A stretch of 64,000 nucleotides of DNA from an uncultured Bacilli bacterium (GCA_934120265.1 CAKOTU010000002.1:55637-119636), one strand, 5' to 3'. Counted from the stretch's first letter, positions 50,611-59,953 are shown. Program-made: numbers and translations. Notes: generated by a model from the letters alone, not told the origin.

Positions 50611-50614
50611 ATGT

Positions 50615-51457
50615 ATGTTTCAAAAGAGTTATGATGGAAGTCCAACAGTATATCTAATTCCAACTCCAATTGGAAATTTAGATGATATTACGTTAAGGGC
50701 AGTTAATACACTTAAAATGGTTGAAGTAATTTTTTCTGAAGATACTAGGGTTACATCCTTATTATTGAATCATTTAAATATTAAGAAAAAACTTATATCA
50801 AGTCATGAATACAATGAAAAAGAGAACGAAGAGAAGTTTTTAAAATATTTAGAAGATGGAAATGATGTTGGTATTGTTACGGATAGGGGTACTCCAATTA
50901 TAAGTGATCCAGGTTACGATTTAGTAAAAGTTGCTATTGAAAAAGGATATAATGTGGTTGGTCTTCCAGGTCCAACTGCTCTTATTCCAGCTTTAATAAC
51001 ATCTGGTCTTAATCCTTCTCCGTTTCTATTTTATGGATTTTTAAATAGTAAACAATCAAAAAGAAATAAAGAATTGGAAGAATTAAAAAAAGAAAAAGCA
51101 ACTATAATTTTTTACGAGTCACCTCATCGTTTAAAAGAAACTTTAGAAGATATTAATAAAATTTTTGGGAATAGGAAAATTTCTATTTCTAAAGAAATAA
51201 GTAAGAAATATGAAGAAGTAGTGCGAGGAACAATTACTGAGGTTATTGATAAATTTGATAATATAAAAGGTGAATTTGTTGTAGTTGTTGAGGGAAATAA
51301 TGATTGTGTTGATTATACAAATATAAGTGTAGTAGAACATGTTACGGCTTATATAAAAGAAGGAAATAGTGTTAATGATGCCATAAAGTTAGTTGCAAAA
51401 GATAGAAATGTTGCAAAAAAAGAAATATATAATATTTATCACAATATAAGTAAGTAG
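50615..51457 (+). CDS. rsmI: 16S rRNA (cytidine1402-2'-O)-methyltransferase
   Basis: Tetrapyrrole-methylase-fold enzyme, 280 residues. TVYLIPTPIGNLDDITLRAV near residue 11 and SEDTRVTSLLLNHL near 40 are the RsmI start; SDPGYDLVKVAIEKGYNVVGLPGPTAL is split across about residues 96-123 and is typical, as is FYESPHRLKETLEDI near 163. ATG 50615 is behind GAGAGGTGA; a TTG 15 bases earlier overlaps trmN6. The Bacillus yazA and abrB neighbours are lacking. Confidence 0.96.
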   Translation: MFQKSYDGSPTVYLIPTPIGNLDDITLRAVNTLKMVEVIFSEDTRVTSLLLNHLNIKKKLISSHEYNEKENEEKFLKYLEDGNDVGIVTDRGTPIISDPGYDLVKVAIEKGYNVVGLPGPTALIPALITSGLNPSPFLFYGFLNSKQSKRNKELEELKKEKATIIFYESPHRLKETLEDINKIFGNRKISISKEISKKYEEVVRGTITEVIDKFDNIKGEFVVVVEGNNDCVDYTNISVVEHVTAYIKEGNSVNDAIKLVAKDRNVAKKEIYNIYHNISK

Positions 51458-51464
51458 GTGAATT

Positions 51465-52028
51465 ATGAAATTAATTGTTGGATTAGGTAATCCAGGACGT
51501 GAATATGAAAAGACAAGACATAATGTAGGATTTATGGCTGTTGATAATTATACTTCAAAAAAAGGTTTAGAATTTAATAAAAATAAATTTAGTGGTTTAT
51601 ATTGTGAAACTTCAATTAATAATGAAAAAGTTATGTTTTTGAAACCTCAAAAATATATGAATCTTTCTGGTGAAGTTGTAAGAGATTATGTTAAATTTTA
51701 TAAAATAAACATTGAGGATATTCTTGTTATTAATGATGATTTAGATATGCCAGTTGGGAAGATTAAGCTTCGTGAACATGGCAGTTGTGGTGGGCATAAT
51801 GGTCTTAGAAACATAGAATTGAATCTTGGAAGTAATAAATATAAACGTTTAAAAATAGGAATATCAAACAATAAAAACATTGAAACGAAAGATTATGTTT
51901 TAGGGAAATTTACTAAAGAAGAGTATGATGTTTTAGAAGATGCTATTAAAATTAGTGAAAATATAATTGATGATTTCCTTTCATTGGACTTTGATAGATT
52001 AATGAATAAATATAATAAAAAGAATTAA
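51465..52028 (+). CDS. pth: Peptidyl-tRNA hydrolase
   Basis: Releases peptides from drop-off tRNAs, 187 residues (usual about 190). LIVGLGNPGREYEKTRHNVG holds Asn and His of the active site (His about 20), KPQKYMNLSGE lies near 62 and the signature DDLDMPVGKIKLREHGSCGG near 93 with HNGLRNIE is complete. Followed by a terminator and then mfd, the Bacillus pth (spoVC)-mfd order. Confidence 0.97.
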   Translation: MKLIVGLGNPGREYEKTRHNVGFMAVDNYTSKKGLEFNKNKFSGLYCETSINNEKVMFLKPQKYMNLSGEVVRDYVKFYKINIEDILVINDDLDMPVGKIKLREHGSCGGHNGLRNIELNLGSNKYKRLKIGISNNKNIETKDYVLGKFTKEEYDVLEDAIKISENIIDDFLSLDFDRLMNKYNKKN

Positions 52029-52049
52029 TGATACAAATGTATCATTTTT
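52027..52049 (+). terminator. pth terminator
   Basis: AATGATAC pairs with GTATCATT around AAAT, followed by TTTTG. It overlaps the pth stop; the mfd ribosome site GGAGGTGAG follows 10 bp later. Confidence 0.75.
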
Positions 52050-52070
52050 GTCGTTAGGAGGTGAGTATTA

Positions 52071-55000
52071 ATGAAAGTAATAAGTTCAAAATTTAATTTT
52101 GATACATCTAATATAATTGGTTTAAATAGTGAATTAAAGGCTATGTATTGCTATGAAATGTTTAAAAATAGAAACAAAGGTTTTTTAGTTGTAACAAATA
52201 GCTTATATGAGGCAAACACTTTGTATCAATATATAAATAATTATACAGAAAAAGTATTATTATTTCCCATGGATAATTTTTTAACTAGTGAGGTTTTAGC
52301 CGCATCACCAGAACTAAAAATAAAGAGAATAGAAACATTAATAGAATTATCTAAAGATAATAATTATATAGTTATAACTAATTTAATGGGATATTTAAAA
52401 TATCTTCCTGATAAAGATAGATTTCTTAATGGTATTTTAAATTTAAAAACCGGTATGACATTTGATTTTAGTAAATTAGTTGAAAGATTGGTAGATCTTG
52501 GATATGAAAAAGAAACTTTAGTAGAAAAAACTGGTGATTTTGCAGTTAGAGGTTTTGTAATTGATATATACCCAGTATCTATGGAAAATCCAGTGCGATT
52601 GGAATTCTTCGATGATGAAATAGAAAGTATTAGAATTTTTGACGTTAATACTCAACTTAGTTTAAAAAAATTAGATCAAATATATATATATCCTAACACA
52701 GATAATATAATTGTTAATAGTACACAAAACAGTAGTATTAGAGATTTTTTAACCTCTGATTTAACTGTATTTAATGATTATGATGAAATAAAGCTAGGAT
52801 ATGAGGAAACTCTAAATGAGATAGTTGAATATAATATTTCCCAAGGAATAGAAAAAGATAAAAACTACATCTTCTCTTTGGAAGAATTATTTCCCGGGAA
52901 ATATATAAATTTTATATCTTTTGATGATTTAAAATTGTCAGATAAAACTATTTATAATATTAAAGAATTTGATACTTTCTTTAAAGATAAAGATGAATTG
53001 AATGATACATTAAAAAAATATATTAGAAATAAGAAAACTATTATTATTTGTTTAGACAACAGATACCAATTAACCAATTTAGAGTCAATTTTAGATACAG
53101 ATAATATTGTAGTTACAAATGAAGATGAAATATTTGAAGGTAAAATAAATTTAATCCTAAAAAAGATAAATGATAGTTTTGAATGTGAAAACTACATAAT
53201 TATTTCGTCTCGTCACATTTTTAATACAAAAGATAAGAATGTAAAGTATAAAAGTAATTTCAGAATTGGAACTAAAATAAAGAATATTGATAAGCTAAAT
53301 CCTGGTGATTATATTGTTCATTATGCTCATGGAATAGGTAGATATCTTGGGCTTACTACTTTAAATAAAAATGGTTTAAAAAAAGACTATTTACAAATAG
53401 AGTATAAAGATGGTGATAAATTATATATACCTGTTGAGAAAATAGAGCTAATAACAAAATACTCATCTGGAGATGGAATTGTTCCAAAATTAAATAAATT
53501 AAATGGAACAGAATGGCAAAAGACAAAGTTAAGAGTTAAAAAGAAGGTTGAAAGTATAGCTGGAGATCTTATTAAACTTTATGCTGAAAGAGAAAACACT
53601 AAAGGGTTTGCCTTTGTGAAAGACGATAAAAATCAATTAGAATTTGAAAATGAATTTGAATTTACTCCAACAGGGGATCAGTTAAAAGCATCAGAAGAAA
53701 TTAAACATGATATGGAAAGAATTGTTCCAATGGATAGATTATTATGTGGAGATGTAGGATATGGTAAAACAGAAGTCGCATTTAGAGCTATTTTTAAAGC
53801 AGTTCTGTCTGGTAAACAAGTAGCGTTTCTATGTCCAACCACTATACTATCTAACCAACATTATAAAAATGCTTTAGAGCGTTTTAAAAATTATCCTATA
53901 AATATTGCTTTACTTAATCGTTTTGTTTCCGCAAAAGAAACTACAAAGATATTAGAAGGCTTAAAAGAAGGCAAAATAGATGTTGTATTTGGTACACATA
54001 AATTATTAAATGACCAAATAACTTATAAAGACTTGGGCCTACTTGTTATAGACGAGGAACAAAGATTTGGAGTTAAACATAAAGAAAGAATAAAACAAAT
54101 AAAAAGTAACATTGATGTTTTAACTTTATCTGCAACTCCAATACCTAGAACTTTACAGATGTCGATGTCAGGAATTAAAAATTTATCAGTTATTGAAACA
54201 CCACCAGTTGATAGATTACCAGTACAAACTTATGTATTATCTGAAAATAATCAAATTATTAAAGATGCTATTCATAAAGAATTAGCACGTCAGGGACAAG
54301 TATTTATTTTATATAATAAAATTAATAATATGGATGAAAAAATTCATGAGATACAAAAATTAGTCCCTGAAGCTAGGATAACTAGTGCACATGGACAAAT
54401 GGATAAAACAGAGCTTGAAAATATTATGATGTCATTCATTAATAAAGAGAGTGATGTTCTTATTTGTACAACAATAATAGAAACCGGTATCGATATACCT
54501 AATGTTAATACTTTAATTGTTATAGATGCAGATCGATTTGGCTTATCGCAATTATATCAGTTAAGAGGAAGAGTTGGTCGTAGTAATCGTATAGCTTATT
54601 GTTATTTAATGTATAACAAACATAAGATTCTATCTGAAGTTGCTGAAAAAAGATTAAAGGCTATAAAGGAATTTACCGAATTAGGCAGTGGCTTTGCAAT
54701 TGCAAAAAGAGATCTATCTATACGTGGAGCAGGAGATATATTGGGAAGTGAACAATCAGGCTTTATAGATTCTGTAGGGATTGATATGTTTATGAAATTA
54801 CTGGATGATGAGATAAATAGGCAAAAAGGCATTACTACTCTAGAGGTTAACGAGAGTGAAACACTTCCTTTGATAGAGGTAACAACAAATATTTCTGATA
54901 ATTATGTAAAAGAAGACGATTTAAAAATTTATATTCATAAGTTGATTAATAACATTAATAATATGGATGAATTAAAAAATGTTCAAAATCAATTAGAAGA

Positions 55001-55307
55001 TCGTTTTGGTAAATTAAATGAAGATATTATTATTTATATGTATGAAGAATTATTTGAGAAAAAAGCTAAAAAATTGGGTATTAGAGATATAAAACAGAAT
55101 AAAAATAATATAGAAATATGGCTTCCATTAGATTTAACAAATAAAATAAAAATTGATGATTTGTTCATCAATTTATCTAAGATATCTCGAAAATTTAGAT
55201 TTGGAATGCGTTTTAAAAGATTAGTTATAACTTTAGATATAGTTAATTTAGATAAACATTTTATTTATTATTTAATAGATTTATTAAATATATTAGAAAA
55301 AGCGTAG
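52071..55307 (+). CDS. mfd: Transcription-repair coupling factor Mfd
   Basis: DNA translocase of 1078 residues that removes stalled RNA polymerase and recruits UvrA. The N-terminal UvrB-like module is present; the RNAP-interaction domain contains GDYIVHYAHGIGRYLGL near residue 411. The translocase has Walker A LLCGDVGYGKTEVAFRAIFK near 560, DEEQRFGV near 660, TLSATPIPRTLQMSMSG near 685 and QLRGRVGRS near 830. It is about 100 residues shorter than Bacillus Mfd (1177), mostly in the N-terminal half. A perfect Noc-binding site lies in the gene at 52889-52902. Its last codons form half of a terminator shared with the convergent gene. Confidence 0.96.
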   Translation: MKVISSKFNFDTSNIIGLNSELKAMYCYEMFKNRNKGFLVVTNSLYEANTLYQYINNYTEKVLLFPMDNFLTSEVLAASPELKIKRIETLIELSKDNNYIVITNLMGYLKYLPDKDRFLNGILNLKTGMTFDFSKLVERLVDLGYEKETLVEKTGDFAVRGFVIDIYPVSMENPVRLEFFDDEIESIRIFDVNTQLSLKKLDQIYIYPNTDNIIVNSTQNSSIRDFLTSDLTVFNDYDEIKLGYEETLNEIVEYNISQGIEKDKNYIFSLEELFPGKYINFISFDDLKLSDKTIYNIKEFDTFFKDKDELNDTLKKYIRNKKTIIICLDNRYQLTNLESILDTDNIVVTNEDEIFEGKINLILKKINDSFECENYIIISSRHIFNTKDKNVKYKSNFRIGTKIKNIDKLNPGDYIVHYAHGIGRYLGLTTLNKNGLKKDYLQIEYKDGDKLYIPVEKIELITKYSSGDGIVPKLNKLNGTEWQKTKLRVKKKVESIAGDLIKLYAERENTKGFAFVKDDKNQLEFENEFEFTPTGDQLKASEEIKHDMERIVPMDRLLCGDVGYGKTEVAFRAIFKAVLSGKQVAFLCPTTILSNQHYKNALERFKNYPINIALLNRFVSAKETTKILEGLKEGKIDVVFGTHKLLNDQITYKDLGLLVIDEEQRFGVKHKERIKQIKSNIDVLTLSATPIPRTLQMSMSGIKNLSVIETPPVDRLPVQTYVLSENNQIIKDAIHKELARQGQVFILYNKINNMDEKIHEIQKLVPEARITSAHGQMDKTELENIMMSFINKESDVLICTTIIETGIDIPNVNTLIVIDADRFGLSQLYQLRGRVGRSNRIAYCYLMYNKHKILSEVAEKRLKAIKEFTELGSGFAIAKRDLSIRGAGDILGSEQSGFIDSVGIDMFMKLLDDEINRQKGITTLEVNESETLPLIEVTTNISDNYVKEDDLKIYIHKLINNINNMDELKNVQNQLEDRFGKLNEDIIIYMYEELFEKKAKKLGIRDIKQNKNNIEIWLPLDLTNKIKIDDLFINLSKISRKFRFGMRFKRLVITLDIVNLDKHFIYYLIDLLNILEKA
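52889..52902. promoter_or_regulatory. Perfect Noc-binding site in mfd
   Basis: ATTTCCCGGGAAAT, exact palindrome, encoding part of LFPGKYI in Mfd. Confidence 0.8.
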
Positions 55308-55345
55308 ACATGATGCACTTTTTACATCAATATTACGCTTTTTCT
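55295..55345. terminator. Bidirectional terminator shared by mfd and the pyrophosphatase
   Basis: AGAAAAAGCGTA (55295-55306) and TACGCTTTTTCT (55334-55345) form a 12-bp stem with a 27-nt loop. The arms are the last codons and stop of both convergent genes, so both proteins end in Glu-Lys-Ala. An inner GATGCA...TACATC pairing is possible. Confidence 0.75.
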
Positions 55346-56958
55346 TTTTCTAAAACATCCATTATAGTTGGAATAATTTGTTTTTTTCTAGATATAACTC
55401 CAGGAAGTGAAATACCTTGGTAGAAGTTATTAGAGAAACAAGATTCTAAAATATTCTTTGCTGATTCATTATATAAGCAATGTGAGCAATTATTCATAAT
55501 ATCAGTTATAAATAATGCTACGATGTCATAATTTAAATCCTTACTTATTTTATTTAATAATTCTATATAAGTATTTTGATTTGTTAGTATATGTTCAGGA
55601 TTTAATGTAGAAACTTGTCCAATTCCAATTTTTCTATTATTAATTGTGAAATTTTTAAAGTCAGAGTATATTATTTCCTCTGGTGTTTTGCCTAGAATAT
55701 TAGATCCAGCTTTAAACATGTCATATGCGAAATTTTCATAATTGATATTTGTTTTCTCACTGAGATCATTTACTATTGCTTTGTCTAGATTTGTTGTAGT
55801 AGGGGATTTAAATAACAATGTATCGGAAAGAATAGCCCCCATTAGTATTCCAGCAATTTCGTATGGCATTTCAATATTATTTTCTTTGAAAAGCAAATAA
55901 ATAATTGTGCTAGTGCTTCCTACAGTCATATTTCTAAAGTTAATTGGGATTTTTGTATCAGATACACTAATTTTATGATGGTCTATAATTTCTAATATTT
56001 CGGCTTCATCAATACCATCAACGCTTTGCATATATTCATTGTGATCAACCAATATTACTTTTTGTTTATTTTTTTCTGAAGCATCAGCTAGTCTAATTAC
56101 ACCTAAACATTTATTATTTTTATTTAAGACAGGATAATTGCTGAATTTTGTTCTATTAGCTAATTCTATAAAGTCATTTAATTCATCATTTTCATATACA
56201 TAGGTTACGTTTTTGTCAACTTCTATAGTTGAAATGTAGTTGCATAAGCTAATCTTTTGTGAAACACTAAATGTATTATAATTTGTGGAAATGATATTAA
56301 CTTTATTTTCTTTAGCAATTTTTAAATGTTCTTCTTTAATTTGAATGCCGTTAGTTAAGATTATCATTTTTATTCCTTGCTTAACTGCATATTCTATAAT
56401 ACTGTGTCTATCTCCTATAATTAAAATCGTATTTTTGTCCAACTTTACATTTTCAATAAATGTTGTACTTTTATACCCGGCAATTAATATTGTTCCTTTT
56501 ATTTCATCATCAAAAGAAGTTATCTCTTTTCCGTCTAAGGTTTCAAGAATATTTTGATAAGATGTATTTAATATTTCTCTATTATTTTCTATTAAATCTC
56601 TAGCTATATCCTTCATACTAGTAGCGCCCAAAAATTCTCCGTTAGAATTGACAATTGGTAAAGTACTTATTTTGTTGTTTTTAATATAGTTATAACAATT
56701 GAAAATGGATTTTTTTTCATCAATTTCATATCCCTTAGAATAATTCACATCTTTAATTTGTAATTTGACGTCATTTAAGTATTTAGGAACTGGAACATTA
56801 AAATAGTTTAGTATATATTTTGTTTCGTTATTAATTTCTCCTAAAATTCTTGGCTCTGTATTAAACCCTAATTTATTTTTTAAGTATGATAATGCAATAG
56901 ACGCAACCACACTATCAGTATCTGGTTTTTTATGTCCGAAAATAAGTATTTTTTTCAT
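55333..56958 (-). CDS. Manganese-dependent inorganic pyrophosphatase with CBS and DRTGG domains
   Basis: Family II pyrophosphatase of 541 residues; hydrolyses PPi to drive biosynthesis. DHH motifs are ILIFGHKKPDTDSVVASIAL at the start, LVDHNEY near 305 and the DHH in EIIDHHKISVS near 330; LMGAILSDTLLFKSPTT near 378 is also conserved. A regulatory insert lies at about 65-300: CBS motif, DRTGG-like domain and second CBS motif, the layout of adenine-nucleotide-regulated clostridial CBS-PPases. It is one of few genes oriented against the replication fork. ATG 56958 follows AGGAGG, with TGTTATAAT at 56985-56993. Confidence 0.93.
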   Translation of the reverse strand: MKKILIFGHKKPDTDSVVASIALSYLKNKLGFNTEPRILGEINNETKYILNYFNVPVPKYLNDVKLQIKDVNYSKGYEIDEKKSIFNCYNYIKNNKISTLPIVNSNGEFLGATSMKDIARDLIENNREILNTSYQNILETLDGKEITSFDDEIKGTILIAGYKSTTFIENVKLDKNTILIIGDRHSIIEYAVKQGIKMIILTNGIQIKEEHLKIAKENKVNIISTNYNTFSVSQKISLCNYISTIEVDKNVTYVYENDELNDFIELANRTKFSNYPVLNKNNKCLGVIRLADASEKNKQKVILVDHNEYMQSVDGIDEAEILEIIDHHKISVSDTKIPINFRNMTVGSTSTIIYLLFKENNIEMPYEIAGILMGAILSDTLLFKSPTTTNLDKAIVNDLSEKTNINYENFAYDMFKAGSNILGKTPEEIIYSDFKNFTINNRKIGIGQVSTLNPEHILTNQNTYIELLNKISKDLNYDIVALFITDIMNNCSHCLYNESAKNILESCFSNNFYQGISLPGVISRKKQIIPTIMDVLEKEKA

Positions 56959-56984
56959 TTAAATCCTCCTAGAATATTTAAGTA

Positions 56985-56993
56985 ATTATAACA
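56985..56993 (-). promoter_or_regulatory. Extended -10 promoter of the pyrophosphatase
   Basis: Minus-strand TGTTATAAT (extended -10, perfect TATAAT), 27 bp before the ATG. Confidence 0.65.
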
Positions 56994-57013
56994 CAAAGAT
57001 TAATAAATGTTAA

Positions 57014-57042
57014 GTATAAATTTCAAACAATTAGACAAAATA
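57014..57042 (+). promoter_or_regulatory. Possible sigma-G-type promoter of spoVT
   Basis: GTATA (57014-57018), a 17-bp spacer and CAAAATA (57036-57042) partly match the sigma-G consensus (GYATA and CATNNTA). spoVT is a sigma-G gene in Bacillus. No sigma-A promoter is visible on this strand in the gap. The match is partial. Confidence 0.35.
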
Positions 57043-57061
57043 AAATTGGATGGAGGAATTT

Positions 57062-57592
57062 ATGAAAACGACGGGTGTAATAAGAAGAATAGACGAACTT
57101 GGAAGGATAGTAATTCCAAAAGAAATAAGAAAAAATTTAAGAATAAAAGATGGAGAAAATATAGAAATTTTAATAGATAATGATAATGTAATATTAAAAA
57201 GATTTTCGGAGATGAATAGACTTACAGAAATGGCTGAAAACTTAGTTGAATCAATTCATACATCATTAAAAAAGGATGTAATTATTTGCGATAGCGATAT
57301 TTTTATAGCAGTAGCAGGCAATTTAAAAAAAGAAATTATAGAAAAACAAATTAGTAATCAACTTATAGATTACCTTCAAAACAGGACAAATATTACTGAA
57401 TGCACCGAAAAGATTTTGTATTTAGTAAACGATCACTCTATAACTTGTAATTATTGTTTATCAACAATTATATCAAATGGTGATGCCCTTGGTATGGTTA
57501 TAGTACTTTCTGATACAGAAAAAATAAAAGAAGAAGATAACAAAATTTGTCAGTTAGCTGCCAATTTTTTGTCGAAAATGCTTGAAGATTAG
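57062..57592 (+). CDS. spoVT: Stage V sporulation protein T
   Basis: Forespore transcription regulator tuning sigma-G genes, 176 residues (Bacillus 178). The AbrB-type swapped-hairpin DNA-binding domain is MKTTGVIRRIDELGRIVIPK followed by EIRKNLRIKDGE; a GAF-like domain occupies about 55-176. Full length and the C-terminal domain distinguish it from AbrB and Abh. ATG 57062 is behind TGGAGG; an ATG 12 bases earlier overlaps that site. In Bacillus it also follows mfd, so position agrees. Confidence 0.94.
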   Translation: MKTTGVIRRIDELGRIVIPKEIRKNLRIKDGENIEILIDNDNVILKRFSEMNRLTEMAENLVESIHTSLKKDVIICDSDIFIAVAGNLKKEIIEKQISNQLIDYLQNRTNITECTEKILYLVNDHSITCNYCLSTIISNGDALGMVIVLSDTEKIKEEDNKICQLAANFLSKMLED

Positions 57593-57611
57593 AGTATTGT
57601 TGTGTTATAAT
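57582..57611 (+). promoter_or_regulatory. Promoter of the T-box leader
   Basis: TTGAAG (57582-57587, in the spoVT 3' end), an 18-bp spacer and TATAAT (57606-57611) with extended TGT. Confidence 0.75.
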
Positions 57612-57617
57612 ATCACC

Positions 57618-57833
57618 AGTTGAAAAGATTATATTGAAAAGAAAGATATATTTGTCTTTTTAGAGAGCTTTTGTAGGGTGAAAAAAAGTAAGACAATATA
57701 TCTCGAATGGTTTCAGTTTTTGATTTATCGATATGTAGGTAAATACGTGTGCAAGCGTTAATTGTTTGAGGTGTATATACACAAATTAAGGTGGTACCAC
57801 GTTAATCACGTCCTTATTCGGGCGTGATTTTTA
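57618..57833 (+). promoter_or_regulatory. T-box riboswitch, probably methionine-tRNA responsive
   Basis: The invariant T-box sequence AAGGTGGTACCACG lies at 57788-57801, followed by the terminator ATCACGTCC / GGGCGTGAT with T5 (57805-57833). Stem I is visible: AGATATATTTGTCTT pairs with AAGACAATATATCT, with an AGAGAG bulge and GTAGGGTGAAA apical part. Beyond stem I the specifier loop reads CGAATGG, giving AUG at 57707-57709 followed by a purine. Methionine fits the downstream metG. Uncharged tRNA-Met should stabilise the antiterminator and turn on dut-metG. The specifier assignment is by eye. Confidence 0.88.
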
Positions 57834-57846
57834 TATGGAGGTTAAA

Positions 57847-58323
57847 ATGAGAAAATTTGAAAAGATTAGTTTAGAACAATTCAAAGAAGATATATTTGAT
57901 GATGTTGATGCATATAATGAGTATCAATTACCAAAAAGAAGTACTACGAATAGCGCTGGATATGACTTCTTTGCTTTGTATGATTATACTTTAAAGCCTG
58001 GAAAAATAAAAAAGATACCAACAGGTGTAAGAGTACAAATGAATAGTGATGATGTACTTTTTCTTATTGATAGAAGTAGTATGGGATTTAAGTATAATGT
58101 TCGAATGTGTAATCAAGTTGGTGTAATAGATGCCGATTATTATAATAGTGATAATGAAGGTCATATTTGGATTAAAATTCAAAATGAAGGTGACAAAGAT
58201 TATTCGGTAAAAAAAGGCCAAGCTATGATTCAGGGAATTTTTATAAAATATTTAACAGTAGATGATGAAGAAGAAATAAAAACTTTAAGAAACGGTGGAA
58301 TTGGTTCCACAACTAATAATTAG
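57847..58323 (+). CDS. dut: dUTP diphosphatase
   Basis: Trimeric-type dUTPase (158 aa) that removes dUTP and makes dUMP for thymidylate. Motif 1 is NSAGYDFFALYDYTLKPGKI near residue 37, motif 2 DRSSMGFKYN near 77, motif 3 VGVIDADYYNSDNEGHIWIK near 93, motif 4 KGQAMIQGIF near 127 and the C-terminal P-loop-like motif RNGGIGST near 149. The form matches the dUTPases of Bacilli. ATG 57847 is behind GGAGG that overlaps an upstream ATG. It lies between the T-box terminator and metG, so it is placed under methionine control, which is unexpected. Confidence 0.88.
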   Translation: MRKFEKISLEQFKEDIFDDVDAYNEYQLPKRSTTNSAGYDFFALYDYTLKPGKIKKIPTGVRVQMNSDDVLFLIDRSSMGFKYNVRMCNQVGVIDADYYNSDNEGHIWIKIQNEGDKDYSVKKGQAMIQGIFIKYLTVDDEEEIKTLRNGGIGSTTNN

Positions 58324-58335
58324 GAGATGATAAAA

Positions 58336-59907
58336 ATGGATAAAGGTAAGTATTATATATCAACGGCAATTGCCTATACATCAGGAAAACCACATATCGG
58401 AAACACATATGAAATAGTTTTAGCTGATGCAATCGCTCGTTATAAAAGATTAGTTGGATATGATGTATACTTTCAAACCGGCACAGATGAACATGGAGTA
58501 AAAATTGAGGAAAAAGCAAGAGAAAAGGGTATTAATCCACAAGAGTTTGTTGATGATGTTTCACTAGAAATAAGAAGAATTTGGGACATTATGAATACAA
58601 GTTATGATAAATTTGTTAGAACAACTAATCCTGCTCATGAAGCAATGGTTGCGAAAATATTTAAAAAATTATATGATCAGGGAGATATTTATAAGGGAAC
58701 TTATGAGGGATTATACTGTACGCCTTGTGAATCCTTTTGGACTGAATCACAACTTGTGGATGGAAAATGCCCAGATTGTGGAAGAGAAGTTCATCCTGCA
58801 AAAGAGGAAGCATACTTCTTTAAAATGAGTAAATATGCAGAGAGACTAGAAAAGTATATTGAAGAACACCCTGATTTTATTCAACCTGAAAGTAGAAAGA
58901 ATGAAATCATGAATAATTTTATAAAAAAAGGCTTACAAGATCTTTGTGTATCAAGAACATCATTTACTTGGGGTATTCCAGTAACCTTTGATCCTAAACA
59001 TGTTATATATGTTTGGATTGATGCTCTTACAAATTATATTACTTTCTTAGGATATGATGTAGATGGTAATCATAGTGAAGAATTTAAAAAATACTGGCCA
59101 GCAGATGTTCATTTGATTGGTAAAGATATTTTAAGATTTCATACTATTTATTGGCCAATTATGTTGATGGCTTTGGATTTACCCTTACCAAAGCAAGTGT
59201 TTGGTCATCCTTGGTTATTATCTGGTGAAGATAAAATGAGTAAATCAAGAGGTAATATCATATATGCTGATGATTTAGTTAAATACTTTGGTGTTGATGC
59301 GGTAAGATATTATTTAATTCATGAAATGCCTTTTGCTAGTGATGGTACTTTCACTTATGAATTATTAATTGATAGAATAAACTCTGATTTAGCTAATGTT
59401 ATAGGTAATTTAGTTAATAGAACTATTAGTATGGCTCAAAAATATTTTGATGGTAATGTTCTTGTTCCAACTACACTAAGTGATTTAGATAATAGTTTTA
59501 GAGCTGATATATTATCAGTTAAAGATAAAGTAGATACTAAAATGACAGATTTAAGGGTAGCTGATGCTTTAGAAGAAATTGTTGAACTATTTAGACGCAG
59601 TAACAAATATATAGATGAAACAATGCCTTGGTCTTTAGCAAAAGATGAATCTAAAAAAGAAGAATTAGTTGCAGTTATTTACAACTTGTTAGAAGCTATT
59701 CGCCATGGAGCAGTTTTACTTCAACCTTTCTTACCAGAAACTGCCACTTCAATATTTAAACAATTAAATACTGAAAATAGATATTATGATTCAATAGATG
59801 ATTTTGAAGGAATGAATGCAGAAATTAAATTAAATGCACCAGAACCTTTATTTGCACGTATTGATAAAAATGCAAAATTAGAGGAAATAAACACTCAACA
59901 TCAATAA
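58336..59907 (+). CDS. metG: Methionyl-tRNA synthetase
   Basis: Class I synthetase, 523 residues. The HIGH motif reads HIGN in GKPHIGNTYEIVLADAIA, a variant seen in other Bacillota MetRS. KMSKS is intact in GEDKMSKSRGN near 297. One zinc knob with CTPCESF and CPDCG sits near 126-150. It lacks the C-terminal tRNA-binding domain of Bacillus MetS (664 aa). ATG 58336 is at normal distance from TAGGAG, unlike the ATG nine bases before. Controlled by the T-box upstream of dut. tatD (yabD) follows metG as in Bacillus, with a small gene between. Confidence 0.96.
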   Translation: MDKGKYYISTAIAYTSGKPHIGNTYEIVLADAIARYKRLVGYDVYFQTGTDEHGVKIEEKAREKGINPQEFVDDVSLEIRRIWDIMNTSYDKFVRTTNPAHEAMVAKIFKKLYDQGDIYKGTYEGLYCTPCESFWTESQLVDGKCPDCGREVHPAKEEAYFFKMSKYAERLEKYIEEHPDFIQPESRKNEIMNNFIKKGLQDLCVSRTSFTWGIPVTFDPKHVIYVWIDALTNYITFLGYDVDGNHSEEFKKYWPADVHLIGKDILRFHTIYWPIMLMALDLPLPKQVFGHPWLLSGEDKMSKSRGNIIYADDLVKYFGVDAVRYYLIHEMPFASDGTFTYELLIDRINSDLANVIGNLVNRTISMAQKYFDGNVLVPTTLSDLDNSFRADILSVKDKVDTKMTDLRVADALEEIVELFRRSNKYIDETMPWSLAKDESKKEELVAVIYNLLEAIRHGAVLLQPFLPETATSIFKQLNTENRYYDSIDDFEGMNAEIKLNAPEPLFARIDKNAKLEEINTQHQ

Positions 59908-59953
59908 TATTGTCAAATGTTGTAAAATGTCATAATTTAGGGAACGAATATAT

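Noticed and set aside
58380..58420. HIGN instead of HIGH in MetRS as an active-site defect
   Set aside because: This variant occurs in other Bacillota MetRS as far as I recall, and all other motifs are intact.
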